DNA of 7,782 nt from PVC group bacterium (GCA_003566475.1 PXDE01000584.1:1-7782); one strand, 5' to 3'; counted from the stretch's first letter, positions 1 through 6,342 are shown. The notes: a model not told the origin generated them from the letters alone. Numbers and translations are program-made.

Positions 1-1168
1 CCTGCTCGAGCCGGTCGGCGGGCACCCGGCGCTCGCGGCCCCGGGAGGCCCGCCACTGGTCCCAGCACCGGGCGACGATGTCGGGCGGAGCGACCGCCCG
101 CCGGACCAGCCGGGCGAAGCCGGTGAGGTGGTCGCGGCCGGCGCGGACGGCCGGGGCGTCGTCCTCCCCCTCCGGATTCCGCCAGCGCGGGGCGGGCATC
201 AGGCTGGTGGCGTTGCGCCAGGCGAACAGGCCGGCCAGAAGCAGCACGCCGACCACCAGCCCGTGAAGCCGGAACCGCCACATGAGATTGGCGGCGGCGG
301 TCCGATGCTCGGTGCCCAGGTGGGCCTCGTCGAACCAGACCCGGTGATGGCCATGGGCCAGCCAGGCCAGCAGGCCGGGCGCGGGATCCTTCCGGAGCGC
401 CTCGTTGCTGACCAGAAAGGAGTCGGCCATGAGCACCAGCGACCCGGCGCCCCAGGACCGTTCGATGATGGCCGGTTGCGTCTGGACGTGGTAGACGGTG
501 CGCCACGCCGGGTCGAGGTCGGTCCAGCGGTTGGCCCCGCGCCAGCCGACGTCCCCGGGCAGGCCCGGCTCGTCGGTCCGTGCGAGCTCGGCGCGGGGCG
601 TCAGCTCGATTCGGCGGACGACGGGCCAGAGGGGGGCGAGGTCGAATCCCCAGCGGGCGCGGAGGTTCACCCAGGGGGCCTCGCCGTCGGGAGGCGTGGG
701 CCGGGGGAAGTACCCCGGGTCGCCGACCTCCTCCTCCACGTCCTCCCCGGGGGCGGCGCTGTCCTCGCCGGTCCAGGTCCGGGGCGGGCCGCGCTGGGTC
801 CGGAGGGATTCGGGACGAAGGGAGACCACCACCCGCCCTCCCCTTTCCATATAGGCCTCGAGGGCCTCGGCCAGGGGCTCCGGCGCCCAGCCCATGGTGG
901 CGGGGGGCACCCCGAACCAGAACAGGGCGCCCGGTGGAAGGCGGGACAGATGGGCGTACGGGGAAAGGTGCCGCTCGGCCCTCACCCCCGGCTGGGCGTC
1001 CAGCGCCTCGAGGAGAGCCCGGACGCCCATGGGGTCGGACCGGAACGAGGAGTAGGCCGGATAGGTGTCGCCGGCGTCGAACCGCAACTGGAGCAGCCGG
1101 ACCATCCCGGCGGCCAGGAGAAGCAGGAGGAGCAGGCCGCCCCAGCCGCTGAGGGAGCGCCTATCCAT
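1..1168 (-). CDS. DUF4350 domain membrane protein (3' end beyond left edge)
   Basis: Reading the minus strand from ATG at 1168, the frame stays open for 389 codons to position 1, so the C-terminus is missing. A hydrophobic N-terminal helix (about residues 9-26) precedes a soluble extracytoplasmic-looking domain of the DUF4350 type. Visible there are GDTYPAYSSFRSDPMG at about 33-48 (a conserved start of the family), a Gly-Gly turn followed by VVVSL at 110-116, and VWFDEAHLG at 277-285, matching the family's hydrophobic-DE-H-G motif. A second membrane helix spans about 302-318 and a cytoplasmic tail follows. The start is supported by GGAGG nine bases upstream. It overlaps the DUF4129 gene by 8 bp (ATGGATAG), so translation is probably coupled. 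In other bacteria this family neighbours DUF4129, MoxR ATPase and DUF58 genes; its biochemical role is unknown. Confidence 0.85.
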   Translation of the reverse strand, partial: MDRRSLSGWGGLLLLLLLAAGMVRLLQLRFDAGDTYPAYSSFRSDPMGVRALLEALDAQPGVRAERHLSPYAHLSRLPPGALFWFGVPPATMGWAPEPLAEALEAYMERGGRVVVSLRPESLRTQRGPPRTWTGEDSAAPGEDVEEEVGDPGYFPRPTPPDGEAPWVNLRARWGFDLAPLWPVVRRIELTPRAELARTDEPGLPGDVGWRGANRWTDLDPAWRTVYHVQTQPAIIERSWGAGSLVLMADSFLVSNEALRKDPAPGLLAWLAHGHHRVWFDEAHLGTEHRTAAANLMWRFRLHGLVVGVLLLAGLFAWRNATSLMPAPRWRNPEGEDDAPAVRAGRDHLTGFARLVRRAVAPPDIVARCWDQWRASRGRERRVPADRLEQ

Positions 1169-2903
1169 GGGACCGGACCTCCGCGAGGCGCCGGGTCAGC
1201 TCGCCGAACCCCGCGTCGGTGGCGGGGTGGGGTCCGTACCACACGGCCTCGAACCGGACGGTCGCCGCCGCGAGGGCGCGGCAGGACACGGGCAGGGCAT
1301 GGCGGCGGCGGCTGAGCTCGTCCACGAATTGCCGGTTGGTCTTGCCGGGCCGGATGTGGAGGAGCTTCTGCTCGGACAGCCAGGCCAGCATGGCCAGGTA
1401 GAGCGCCCGCATGGCCAGGCGCAGGCGTCCCTCGGCCCGCATGCGCTCCGCGAGATCGACCCACTGGTCGGAGGGCAGGCGGTCGGCGGTGATGGATTCG
1501 TCGGCCAGCTCCCGATGGTCGACCGGCGCGAAGGGCGCGGGGGTCCGGGCGCGGAGGCGCCGCCGGTGCCGCACCCCGGCCACCACTGCCCAGATCAGCA
1601 TGCCCGTGGAGGCGACGAGGGCGAGGAGGGCGCCATAGCGGAGCATGATCTCCCAGCGGTCGGGGCCTTCGGCGTCGGGAGGAAGCGGAGGCGGCGCGAA
1701 CCACTGTCGGATGCGGCGGGACAGCGACTCCAGCCAGAGCCGGGCCCGCCGCACCCCGTCCTGGACCCGGAGCATCACCCCCTCCAGCCATTGAGCGAAC
1801 GCGGTGTCCTTGAGCAGGGCCTCCTCCTCCCGGGGCATCCGCCAGGCGTACCGCGGGTGATCGAGCACCGACCGCAGGGAGGCCTCGAGGGCGTCGGGCC
1901 GCACCGTCCAGCCGGCAGGCCCGCGGTCGCGTGTCTCGGCTGGCCGGGAACGCGGGTCGGCGGCGTCACGCGTCGGCGGGTCGGCCGCCCCGGAGGTGGT
2001 GGCCGACACCATCCCCCCACCCGGGACTCCGTCGCCGGACCGGGCCGGGACAGGATCCGAGCCGAAGGCGGGGGCCACGACGGCCGCGAGCAGAAGGGCC
2101 GCCGCCGGAGCGAGCCCCGGCCTCCGGCGCAGGCGGGCCCGGAGATCGTCCCCCGTCCGCAGCGCCTCGAACTGGATGCAGCGCAGGACATGGAAGGTCC
2201 TGAAGACCGGATCGGCGGCCAGGTAGGTCAGGGCGAGCACGGTGAGCAGAAACGTGCTGTTGGCCACCACCATGGGGTTGCGGGTGACCGGCGAATCGAG
2301 GCCCAGCAGGGCCTTGGCCAGGAGGGGCAGCAGAATGAGGGCGGCGGTGATGTTGGCCAGGGTCACCGCGACCATGAGGCCCGCCGACGCGTGGAAGCGG
2401 AGGTTCTGGAGCGGCCAGCGGAAGCAGGCCCGGCCGGCCCGGGAGGCCAGCGAGGACAGGCTGGGATCCCGTCCGTCGCCGAGGACCGTCGCCGCCTGGA
2501 AGAAGGCGTAGGTCCAGGGCAGGGGGAGCACGAGGATCGCCGACACCGGGACCAGCAGGACCCCCACCGCCTGGAACACCGCCTGGACCCCGATCATCTG
2601 CAGGGCCTCCAGCGGGGTCCAGCGGGGAGGGCGCTCCCCCAGCACGTGCTGCCGGAGCCGGGCCGCGAAGACGGTATGCCATACCTTCATCCATACGAAG
2701 AGCGCGGCCAGGCCCAGGGCGGCCCCCACCATGCGACGAGGGGCCTGGGCGTGCCAGCTCATGTCGGCGCAGAAATACAGGAATCCGAGGAGGAAGGGCA
2801 CGGTGCCGATCAGATAGGCGGACCCCACCGGCGCCGGCGCGTGCCGCAGGGCACCGAACGCCTCCTCGAACAGGCCGGCCCGGGCGGGAGGGGATGGTCT
2901 CAT
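1161..2903 (-). CDS. Multi-pass membrane protein with C-terminal DUF4129 domain
   Basis: About 580 residues. The N-terminal half carries roughly five to six hydrophobic helices (about 30-48, 60-80, 108-130, 176-202, 214-232, 266-281, numbered from GTG 2909). A Pro/Ala/Asp/Arg-rich, probably disordered linker (about 284-335) and a charged helical stretch follow. One more transmembrane helix (424-445) leads into a cytoplasmic DUF4129 domain (about 490-565), recognised by RALYLAMLAWLSEQKLL, the following PGKTNRQFVDEL and FEAVWYG. This domain usually accompanies MoxR/DUF58/DUF4350 genes; its function is not established. Start choice: ATG at 2903 gives the same ATGA 4-bp overlap as the upstream junctions. 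GTG at 2909 is an alternative, with GGGAG nine bases upstream. The gene ends inside the start of the DUF4350 gene. The membrane-rich N-terminal half is not part of the minimal DUF4129 domain and I could not assign it to a family. Confidence 0.88.
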   Translation of the reverse strand: MRPSPPARAGLFEEAFGALRHAPAPVGSAYLIGTVPFLLGFLYFCADMSWHAQAPRRMVGAALGLAALFVWMKVWHTVFAARLRQHVLGERPPRWTPLEALQMIGVQAVFQAVGVLLVPVSAILVLPLPWTYAFFQAATVLGDGRDPSLSSLASRAGRACFRWPLQNLRFHASAGLMVAVTLANITAALILLPLLAKALLGLDSPVTRNPMVVANSTFLLTVLALTYLAADPVFRTFHVLRCIQFEALRTGDDLRARLRRRPGLAPAAALLLAAVVAPAFGSDPVPARSGDGVPGGGMVSATTSGAADPPTRDAADPRSRPAETRDRGPAGWTVRPDALEASLRSVLDHPRYAWRMPREEEALLKDTAFAQWLEGVMLRVQDGVRRARLWLESLSRRIRQWFAPPPLPPDAEGPDRWEIMLRYGALLALVASTGMLIWAVVAGVRHRRRLRARTPAPFAPVDHRELADESITADRLPSDQWVDLAERMRAEGRLRLAMRALYLAMLAWLSEQKLLHIRPGKTNRQFVDELSRRRHALPVSCRALAAATVRFEAVWYGPHPATDAGFGELTRRLAEVRSHG

Positions 2904-3211
2904 GGCCACAGCAGATAGCTCCCGTCATGGACGGCGGCGGGAAGTCGGACCAGGAACCGCCCGAGCGCGATGAACCAGAGCCAGACCAGGACCAGGCCGG
3001 CCAGGGCCCGGAGGGTCCAGCCGACGGCGATCCAGCCCGGCGACCGGGGCCGGGAGGCGGCGGTGAGGCGGGTGAGGCAGTCCAGGCAGAGGACGCGGCC
3101 CCGGTGCTCGGTGACGCATTCCCGGCAGAAGGGCCGGCGGCACTCCGGGCAGCGGGCGGCGGCGGGCCGGGCCGCGTGGTGGAAGCAGCGGGCGGCGGCG
3201 GGGGCGGTCAT
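2900..3211 (-). CDS. Small B-box-like zinc-finger membrane protein
   Basis: 103 residues. The N-terminal third carries paired metal ligands, C9-x2-H12, C21-x2-C24, C29-x2-C32, H36 and C42-x2-C45. This resembles the B-box-type zinc finger often found at the N-terminus of bacterial membrane proteins. One hydrophobic segment follows (about 58-83), possibly a long single helix or a hairpin, with a short tail. It begins with an ATGA overlap with the upstream gene and ends with an ATGA overlap with the DUF4129 gene. A Shine-Dalgarno sequence (GGAGG) lies upstream of ATG 3211 but is buried in a hairpin listed separately. The role is unknown. Zinc binding is inferred from ligand spacing, and protein-protein or membrane scaffolding is only a guess. 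Confidence 0.82.
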   Translation of the reverse strand: MTAPAAARCFHHAARPAAARCPECRRPFCRECVTEHRGRVLCLDCLTRLTAASRPRSPGWIAVGWTLRALAGLVLVWLWFIALGRFLVRLPAAVHDGSYLLWP

Positions 3212-3675
3212 GCGGAGGTCTCCTCCGCCGGCGGGGCGGCCGCCGCCACCAGAGGCCGGAGCGCGGCCAGGAACCGGTCGGCGGCGCGGGTCCGGTTGAG
3301 GGCGGGCATGAGGTGGAACCCGGTGACCGTGCGCACCCAGGTCCGGCAGGTGGGGCCGAGCAGCTCGTTGAGGAGAAGGCAGAGGGCGAGGCCGACGCCC
3401 GCGCCCAGCGCGGTCCAGCGGAGGCGGCCGAGCAGGAGCGAGGCGTTGAGGAACATGGTGGCCGCGCTCATGGCGAAGACCAGGGTCCAGATCCGGCGGG
3501 ACCGGCTGGGGCTGGTGTAGACGCCCAGGATCTGCCCGTAGTCGAGCCGGTGATAGCGCTCGGAGAATCCGTGGTTGGCCACGGAGAGGAGATGGTCGTC
3601 GCCGGCCCACAGGGTGTGCCGGGCCAGCATCACCCGTCCGGGCAGGCGGCGGTAGTCGCGTCGGCGCGGGCTCAT
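3208..3675 (-). CDS. Conserved small membrane protein, function unknown
   Basis: 155 residues. A soluble N-terminal segment (GDDHLLSVANHGFSERYHRLDYGQILGV at about 25-52, given here only as positions with key residues G25, D26, F37, Y41, Y46) resembles the short beta-rich start of bacterial PH-like membrane proteins. Two adjacent transmembrane helices (about 62-83 and 87-105) follow, then the motif GPTCRTW at 107-113 with a basic C-terminal tail (LNRTRAADRFLAALRPL). The GPTC...T...L..L.R pattern recurs, as far as I recall, in an uncharacterised family of GC-rich bacteria; I cannot name a Pfam entry. It overlaps both neighbours by ATGA, so it is co-translated in the operon. The weak Shine-Dalgarno upstream of ATG 3675 fits dependence on coupling to the preceding gene. 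Confidence 0.8.
   Translation of the reverse strand: MSPRRRDYRRLPGRVMLARHTLWAGDDHLLSVANHGFSERYHRLDYGQILGVYTSPSRSRRIWTLVFAMSAATMFLNASLLLGRLRWTALGAGVGLALCLLLNELLGPTCRTWVRTVTGFHLMPALNRTRAADRFLAALRPLVAAAAPPAEETSA
3212..3228 (-). promoter_or_regulatory. Shine-Dalgarno-sequestering hairpin before the B-box-like gene
   Basis: On the minus strand the mRNA reads GCGGAGG-AGA-CCTCCGC immediately before the AUG at 3211: a perfect 7-bp stem with a 3-nt loop. The 5' arm contains the GGAGG ribosome-binding site, and the 3' arm is its complement and abuts the start codon. The hairpin lies inside the last codons of the upstream gene, so a ribosome finishing that gene would melt it. This predicts strict translational coupling. 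The palindrome is directly visible; the regulatory effect is inferred. Confidence 0.55.
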
Positions 3676-4262
3676 AGCAGCCGGTTCCCGTAGAGGAAGA
3701 ACAGGATCCACAGGGCCATCTGGGCGAGTCCGGACAGCATGGCCACCCCGTGGCGGAAGCGGGACCGGTTTAACATGCCGAGGGGGCGCTTCCACCATCG
3801 GATCACCATGGCCACGGCCAGGGGTCCGCTGAACAGGGACAGGGGGGGCATCAGAACCAGGGGGAGCACGGCCACGGCCATGGCCACGGCGTCGTAGAGG
3901 ATCCGGTAGCTTTCGAACCGTCCCTCCTCGCTCTCCACGATGCGGAGGTGCAGACAGGCCCCGCAGAGGTGATCGCCATCCACCGCGAATCCGCAGAGCC
4001 CGCAGACATGGCGTCCGCAGCCTTCGCAGGAACCGGTCGCCTGGAGTCCGGGGTGGGCGAAACACTCGGCCTCGCCCGGCGCCGCCTGGGGCGGGGCGTC
4101 GGACCCCGCCGACGCGGAGAGGCGGGGACGCTCGTTGAGGACCGTCGCCGTGACGCCGCGCCGGCAGGCCAGGCATTCCCAGGTGTAGGGTCCGGGGGGT
4201 GCGCTTTCCGGAACCGGGACCGGCGGCGCGGCCGCCCCGCAGTGGGGACAGGTGTGGGTCAC
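3672..4262 (-). CDS. Double zinc-finger membrane protein
   Basis: 196 residues from GTG 4262, which overlaps the upstream stop as GTGA and has GGAG eight bases upstream. Two metal-binding regions are visible. An N-terminal zinc ribbon has C5-x2-C8 (TCPHCG) paired with C30-x2-C33. A B-box-like finger at about 67-103 uses C67-x2-H70, C79-x2-C82, C87-x2-C90 and C100-x2-C103. An Ala/Pro-rich linker separates them. The C-terminal part has about three hydrophobic segments (125-143, 145-156, 172-192), so the fingers probably face the cytoplasm on a membrane anchor. It overlaps the next gene by ATGA. I do not recognise a named family for the whole protein. Structural zinc binding is well supported by ligand spacing; the function is unknown. 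Confidence 0.82.
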   Translation of the reverse strand: MTHTCPHCGAAAPPVPVPESAPPGPYTWECLACRRGVTATVLNERPRLSASAGSDAPPQAAPGEAECFAHPGLQATGSCEGCGRHVCGLCGFAVDGDHLCGACLHLRIVESEEGRFESYRILYDAVAMAVAVLPLVLMPPLSLFSGPLAVAMVIRWWKRPLGMLNRSRFRHGVAMLSGLAQMALWILFFLYGNRLL

Positions 4263-5044
4263 GCCCGCCGCTCCGTCCGGTGCACCCGGGTGTTGCAGAT
4301 CAGGTCGTGCAGCATCTGGCCCCCGGGATCCCAGGCCACCCGCAGATAGCCCAGCCCGAGGGGCATGGCGCTGCACCACACCGCGACCGCCCGTCCCAGC
4401 GCCCTCCCCCAGGAGAGCGTGCCGCCGGTGTCGTCGGCGGACACCCGGATGCCGGTGGCCAGCTTGCCTGGCGTGCCGCCCCACCGGTGCAGGCACCAGG
4501 CCTCGATGATCACCGGCAGCCCGAACAGATAGACCAGCGCCACCGGGGCCAGGATGCCGACCGAGAGCACAGTCAGGCCGAGCGAGCGGTGGAGCACGGG
4601 AATGGCCGCGATCAGGGGGAAGGCCAGGATCCCGGCCAGCATGGCCTGCGCCGCGCCGACCATCATCCCGTCGATGACCCGCGCGGTGAGCCGCGCCGCC
4701 GGGTTCGCCTTCGCGGTCTCCGTCCAGACCCGGACCGTCCGCCCCTCCCGGATCCGGTCCACCACCCAGGGGCGGCAGGACGCGCAGACCGGATGCGGTC
4801 CCAGCCAGGCCAGGCGGTCGGCGGCCCCGGACGTTCCACAGGCCACGCAGCGGCTGGTGTCCGGCACGTCCCGCCGGGCGGCCCGGCGCCGCCGGACTTC
4901 GTGCCAGGTCCGCCAGCCCTCGCGGACATCCACCACCACCAGGGTATGGGGCCGGATCGCCCCCTGGGACGCCAGGACTTCCATCTCCTCCCAGGCCACC
5001 GGGCCCCGGACCACCCGGTCCACATCGCGATAGTACCCGTTCAC
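4259..5044 (-). CDS. GYF_2-like / zinc-ribbon / RDD family membrane protein
   Basis: 261 residues from GTG 5044. Residues 1-50 look like a GYF_2 (DUF4339-type) domain: NGYY start, RGPVAWEEMEVL at 13-24, then W44 and W47. A zinc ribbon with C66-x2-C69 and C87-x2-C90 follows. The C-terminal RDD domain (about 116-256) shows ARLTARVID with R122 and D125, GGTPGKLATGIRV at 189-201, and GLGYLRVAW followed by H246-D247. Hydrophobic helices lie near 126-150, 155-183 and 217-232. RDD proteins are multi-pass membrane proteins of mostly unknown function; some have been linked to ion transport. This is the first gene of the operon. No Shine-Dalgarno precedes the GTG, and the predicted transcription start coincides with it, suggesting a leaderless message. 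The frame is open further upstream to about 5203, but that extension crosses the promoter and does not fit the domain start. Confidence 0.87.
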   Translation of the reverse strand: MNGYYRDVDRVVRGPVAWEEMEVLASQGAIRPHTLVVVDVREGWRTWHEVRRRRAARRDVPDTSRCVACGTSGAADRLAWLGPHPVCASCRPWVVDRIREGRTVRVWTETAKANPAARLTARVIDGMMVGAAQAMLAGILAFPLIAAIPVLHRSLGLTVLSVGILAPVALVYLFGLPVIIEAWCLHRWGGTPGKLATGIRVSADDTGGTLSWGRALGRAVAVWCSAMPLGLGYLRVAWDPGGQMLHDLICNTRVHRTERRA

Positions 5045-5051
5045 AGAGCAG

Positions 5052-5080
5052 ACTAAAGCACGGCCGACCCCGGGTTTCCA
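5052..5080 (-). promoter_or_regulatory. Sigma-70-like extended -10 promoter for the six-gene operon (leaderless)
   Basis: On the minus strand TGGAAA (-35, 4/6) is separated by 17 bp from TTTAGT (-10, 4/6), preceded by TGC as in extended -10 promoters. The -10 element ends at 5052, and the GTG start codon begins seven bases further on at 5044, where a purine start would be expected. No other convincing promoter or ribosome-binding site was seen between 5045 and 5180 on this strand. Not experimentally established. Confidence 0.5.
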
Positions 5081-5091
5081 CCTCGGAACCC
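5072..5091. repeat. Small inverted repeat overlapping the operon -35 box
   Basis: GGGTTTC-CACCTC-GGAACCC: a 7-bp inverted repeat (one G-T pair) with a 6-base spacer. It covers the -35 hexamer of the minus-strand operon promoter, which is where a repressor operator could sit. Only the symmetry is seen; any binding protein is unknown. Confidence 0.3.
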
Positions 5092-5113
5092 GAAGAGGGC
5101 GCAAAAAAAGGGC

Positions 5114-5143
5114 TTGCCCTGAAGGCCGTCCGGGGGGTATGCA
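5114..5143 (+). promoter_or_regulatory. Possible promoter of the ftsB-like gene
   Basis: TTGCCC and TATGCA are spaced by 18 bp, downstream of a seven-A tract (5104-5110) that could bend DNA or act as an UP-like element. A start near 5150 would leave a leader of about 30 nt containing the GGGAGGGGA ribosome-binding site. The -10 match is poor (3/6), so this is tentative. Confidence 0.3.
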
Positions 5144-5180
5144 AACGATCCAGCAGACAGCACGCCGGGAGGGGAGTGCC

Positions 5181-5492
5181 GTGAAGGGATTCGGCGAAAC
5201 CATCTATAGAACCAGCACCCTGTTGCTCGGGGCGTTCCTGGTGGTGGGGTCTCTCTGGTTCATCGGAGGCCCGATCCGCGAGTACCGGGAGCTTCAGGCC
5301 CGTCAGGCCCGCATGGAGGATCAGCTCCGGGCCCGCCAGGAGTTCGTGCAGTCGTTGCGTCGGCAGCAACTCGCCCTCCAGAACGATCCCGCCGCCGTCG
5401 AGCGGTTCGCCCGGGAGCGTTTTGGCCTTGCCTTGCCCGGGGAGACCGTGGTCAAGTTCCATTCCGACACCCGGGGCTCCGCCCCGCCCTAA
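5181..5492 (+). CDS. ftsB: FtsB/DivIC-family septum formation initiator
   Basis: 103 residues, the usual size of FtsB. A short cytoplasmic N-terminus leads to one transmembrane helix (about 10-30). A charged coiled-coil-like stretch follows (33-68, rich in Glu, Arg and Gln). The conserved C-terminal block is DPAAVERFARERFGLALPGE at 69-88, as in the DivIC/FtsB family. Such proteins form a trimer with FtsL and FtsQ in the periplasm to activate septal peptidoglycan synthesis. The start is GTG 5181, with GGGAGGGGA five to eight bases upstream. An in-frame ATG at 5139 lacks a ribosome-binding site and falls in the proposed -10 region. The gene stands alone, diverging from the RDD operon and not beside eno or other cell-division genes. 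The family is confident; the exact orthology symbol is less so. Confidence 0.88.
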   Translation: MKGFGETIYRTSTLLLGAFLVVGSLWFIGGPIREYRELQARQARMEDQLRARQEFVQSLRRQQLALQNDPAAVERFARERFGLALPGETVVKFHSDTRGSAPP

Positions 5493-5521
5493 GACCGGGC
5501 ACGCGGGGCCGGGCGCCGGAA

Positions 5522-5557
5522 GCCATGCCGGGGGCGGATTTGCCCCAGGAATGGCAT
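5522..5557. repeat. Nested inverted repeat between ftsB and the barrel gene, entering the -24 box
   Basis: Outer arms ATGCC (5525-5529) and GGCAT (5553-5557), alternatively GCCAT (5522-5526) and ATGGC (5551-5555), enclose GGGGC (5531-5535) and GCCCC (5542-5546) around a six-base loop. It could be a weak terminator for ftsB (no T-run follows) or an operator, because its right arm overlaps the sigma-54 -24 element. Confidence 0.35.
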
Positions 5558-5567
5558 GAAAGCTGCT
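5552..5567 (+). promoter_or_regulatory. Sigma-54 (-24/-12) promoter of the beta-barrel gene
   Basis: TGGCATG-AAAG-CTGCT matches the sigma-54 consensus TGGCACG-N4-TTGCW with only two changes. It keeps the invariant GG (5553-5554) and GC (5565-5566) at the required spacing. The -12 position predicts a start near 5578, about 44 nt before the ATG at 5622, with a good ribosome-binding site between. A 6-bp palindrome centred at about 5479, roughly 100 bp upstream of the start, is at a plausible distance for an enhancer-binding-protein site, but it lies inside ftsB and may be chance. Confidence 0.65.
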
Positions 5568-5621
5568 CGTTTCTAGGTATCGGCCGTGAAACCCCACCCC
5601 CAGTCCAAAGGGAGTCCGCAT

Positions 5622-6173
5622 ATGAAGCACCTGACCCGCGCCGTGACCCTGCTCGCCGCCCTCGCCGTCGCCACCCCCGCCCTGGCCCGGCCGCCCGGGA
5701 TGGAGGACGAGCCGAAGCCCGTGGACTCCCCGTTCACGGTGCGTCTCGACTACACCTACGACGACTCGCTGAGCCTGGGCCGGTCCGGGCACGGCTTCGA
5801 ACTGGGGTTCGGCCGGTATCTCTACGAACGTAGCGAAGTCTACGTGTTCTACGGGTTCAACAAGGCCAGCCGGTCCGACCAGCATACCGCCGGCCTCGCC
5901 GCCGAGACCACCTACTGGATGAAGCAGGACATCCCCCTCCGCCCCACCCTCGGAGCGGGGCTCGGATATGCCTCGGCCAAGCTGGCCGACGAATCCAACG
6001 AGGACGGGTTTTTCGTCCGCTTCTCCGCCGGGCTCAAGCTGGAACTCCACCCCGACGCCCACCTCGCCGGTGGCGTGAACTTCTACGTGTCGCCCAGCGA
6101 CATCTTCCCCAGCGGGAACTCGGCCACCGACACCAACGTCACCTTCTTCCTCGGCCTGCGCTTCCACTACTAG
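5622..6173 (+). CDS. Outer-membrane beta-barrel protein
   Basis: 183 residues. ATG 5622 is preceded by AAAGGGAG at a spacing of about eight; an upstream in-frame GTG (5586) would spoil the signal peptide. Residues 1-22 form a classic signal peptide (basic start, Leu/Ala core, ALA cleavage site). The mature part alternates polar and hydrophobic residues in about eight amphipathic strands, for example FTVRLDYTY (38-46), HGFELGFGRYLY (57-68), EVYVFYGF (72-79), GLAAETTYW (91-99), LGAGLGYA (110-117), FFVRFSAGLKLEL (130-142), AGGVNFYV (149-156) and VTFFLGLRFHY (173-183). The terminal aromatic residue is typical of BAM substrates. Size and pattern fit a small OmpA/OmpX-like eight-stranded barrel. 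No specific ligand or function can be assigned. It is a single gene, apparently sigma-54 controlled, with a strong hairpin 27 bp after its stop. Confidence 0.87.
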   Translation: MKHLTRAVTLLAALAVATPALARPPGMEDEPKPVDSPFTVRLDYTYDDSLSLGRSGHGFELGFGRYLYERSEVYVFYGFNKASRSDQHTAGLAAETTYWMKQDIPLRPTLGAGLGYASAKLADESNEDGFFVRFSAGLKLELHPDAHLAGGVNFYVSPSDIFPSGNSATDTNVTFFLGLRFHY

Positions 6174-6200
6174 GCCAGGCGCGTTTCAGCGAACCATCGG

Positions 6201-6234
6201 CCACGGCCGGACCGGGCAGCCGGTCCGGCCGTGG
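6201..6234 (+). terminator. Perfect 15-bp hairpin, probable terminator of the barrel gene
   Basis: CCACGGCCGGACCGG, loop GCAG, then the exact complement: 15 uninterrupted mostly G-C pairs, starting 27 bp after the stop codon at 6173. No T-run follows on either strand, so it is not a textbook intrinsic terminator. GC-rich genomes often lack the T-run, and the hairpin could also protect the mRNA 3' end. It may act in both directions. Confidence 0.55.
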
Positions 6235-6342
6235 TGGTCCGCGTTGCGACACCAGGAAGCTCCATCCCCACAAGCCGCGGTTCGCCAGAAGGATGACCCC
6301 GACGTGGCATGGGGGTGCCTGGCCGGGCAAAGGCGCAAGGGT

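Noticed and set aside
1065..2918. 617-codon open frame on the plus strand
   Set aside because: Antisense shadow of the DUF4129 gene. The peptide is Gly/Arg/Pro/His-rich without membrane or domain features, and long antisense frames are expected at this GC content.
5104..5120. AGGGCAAGCCCTTTTTTT on the minus strand as an intrinsic terminator
   Set aside because: The stem is only 4-5 bp with a 2-nt loop, and no minus-strand gene ends just upstream. The A-run more likely belongs to the divergent promoter region.
3672..6167. 831-codon open minus-strand frame from 6167 to 3672
   Set aside because: It runs antisense through the barrel and ftsB genes and then joins the double zinc-finger gene. Only the part after GTG 4262 shows real protein features.
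6305..6319. TGGCATGGGGGTGCC as a second sigma-54 promoter
   Set aside because: The GG to GC spacing is one base too short, and no gene follows.
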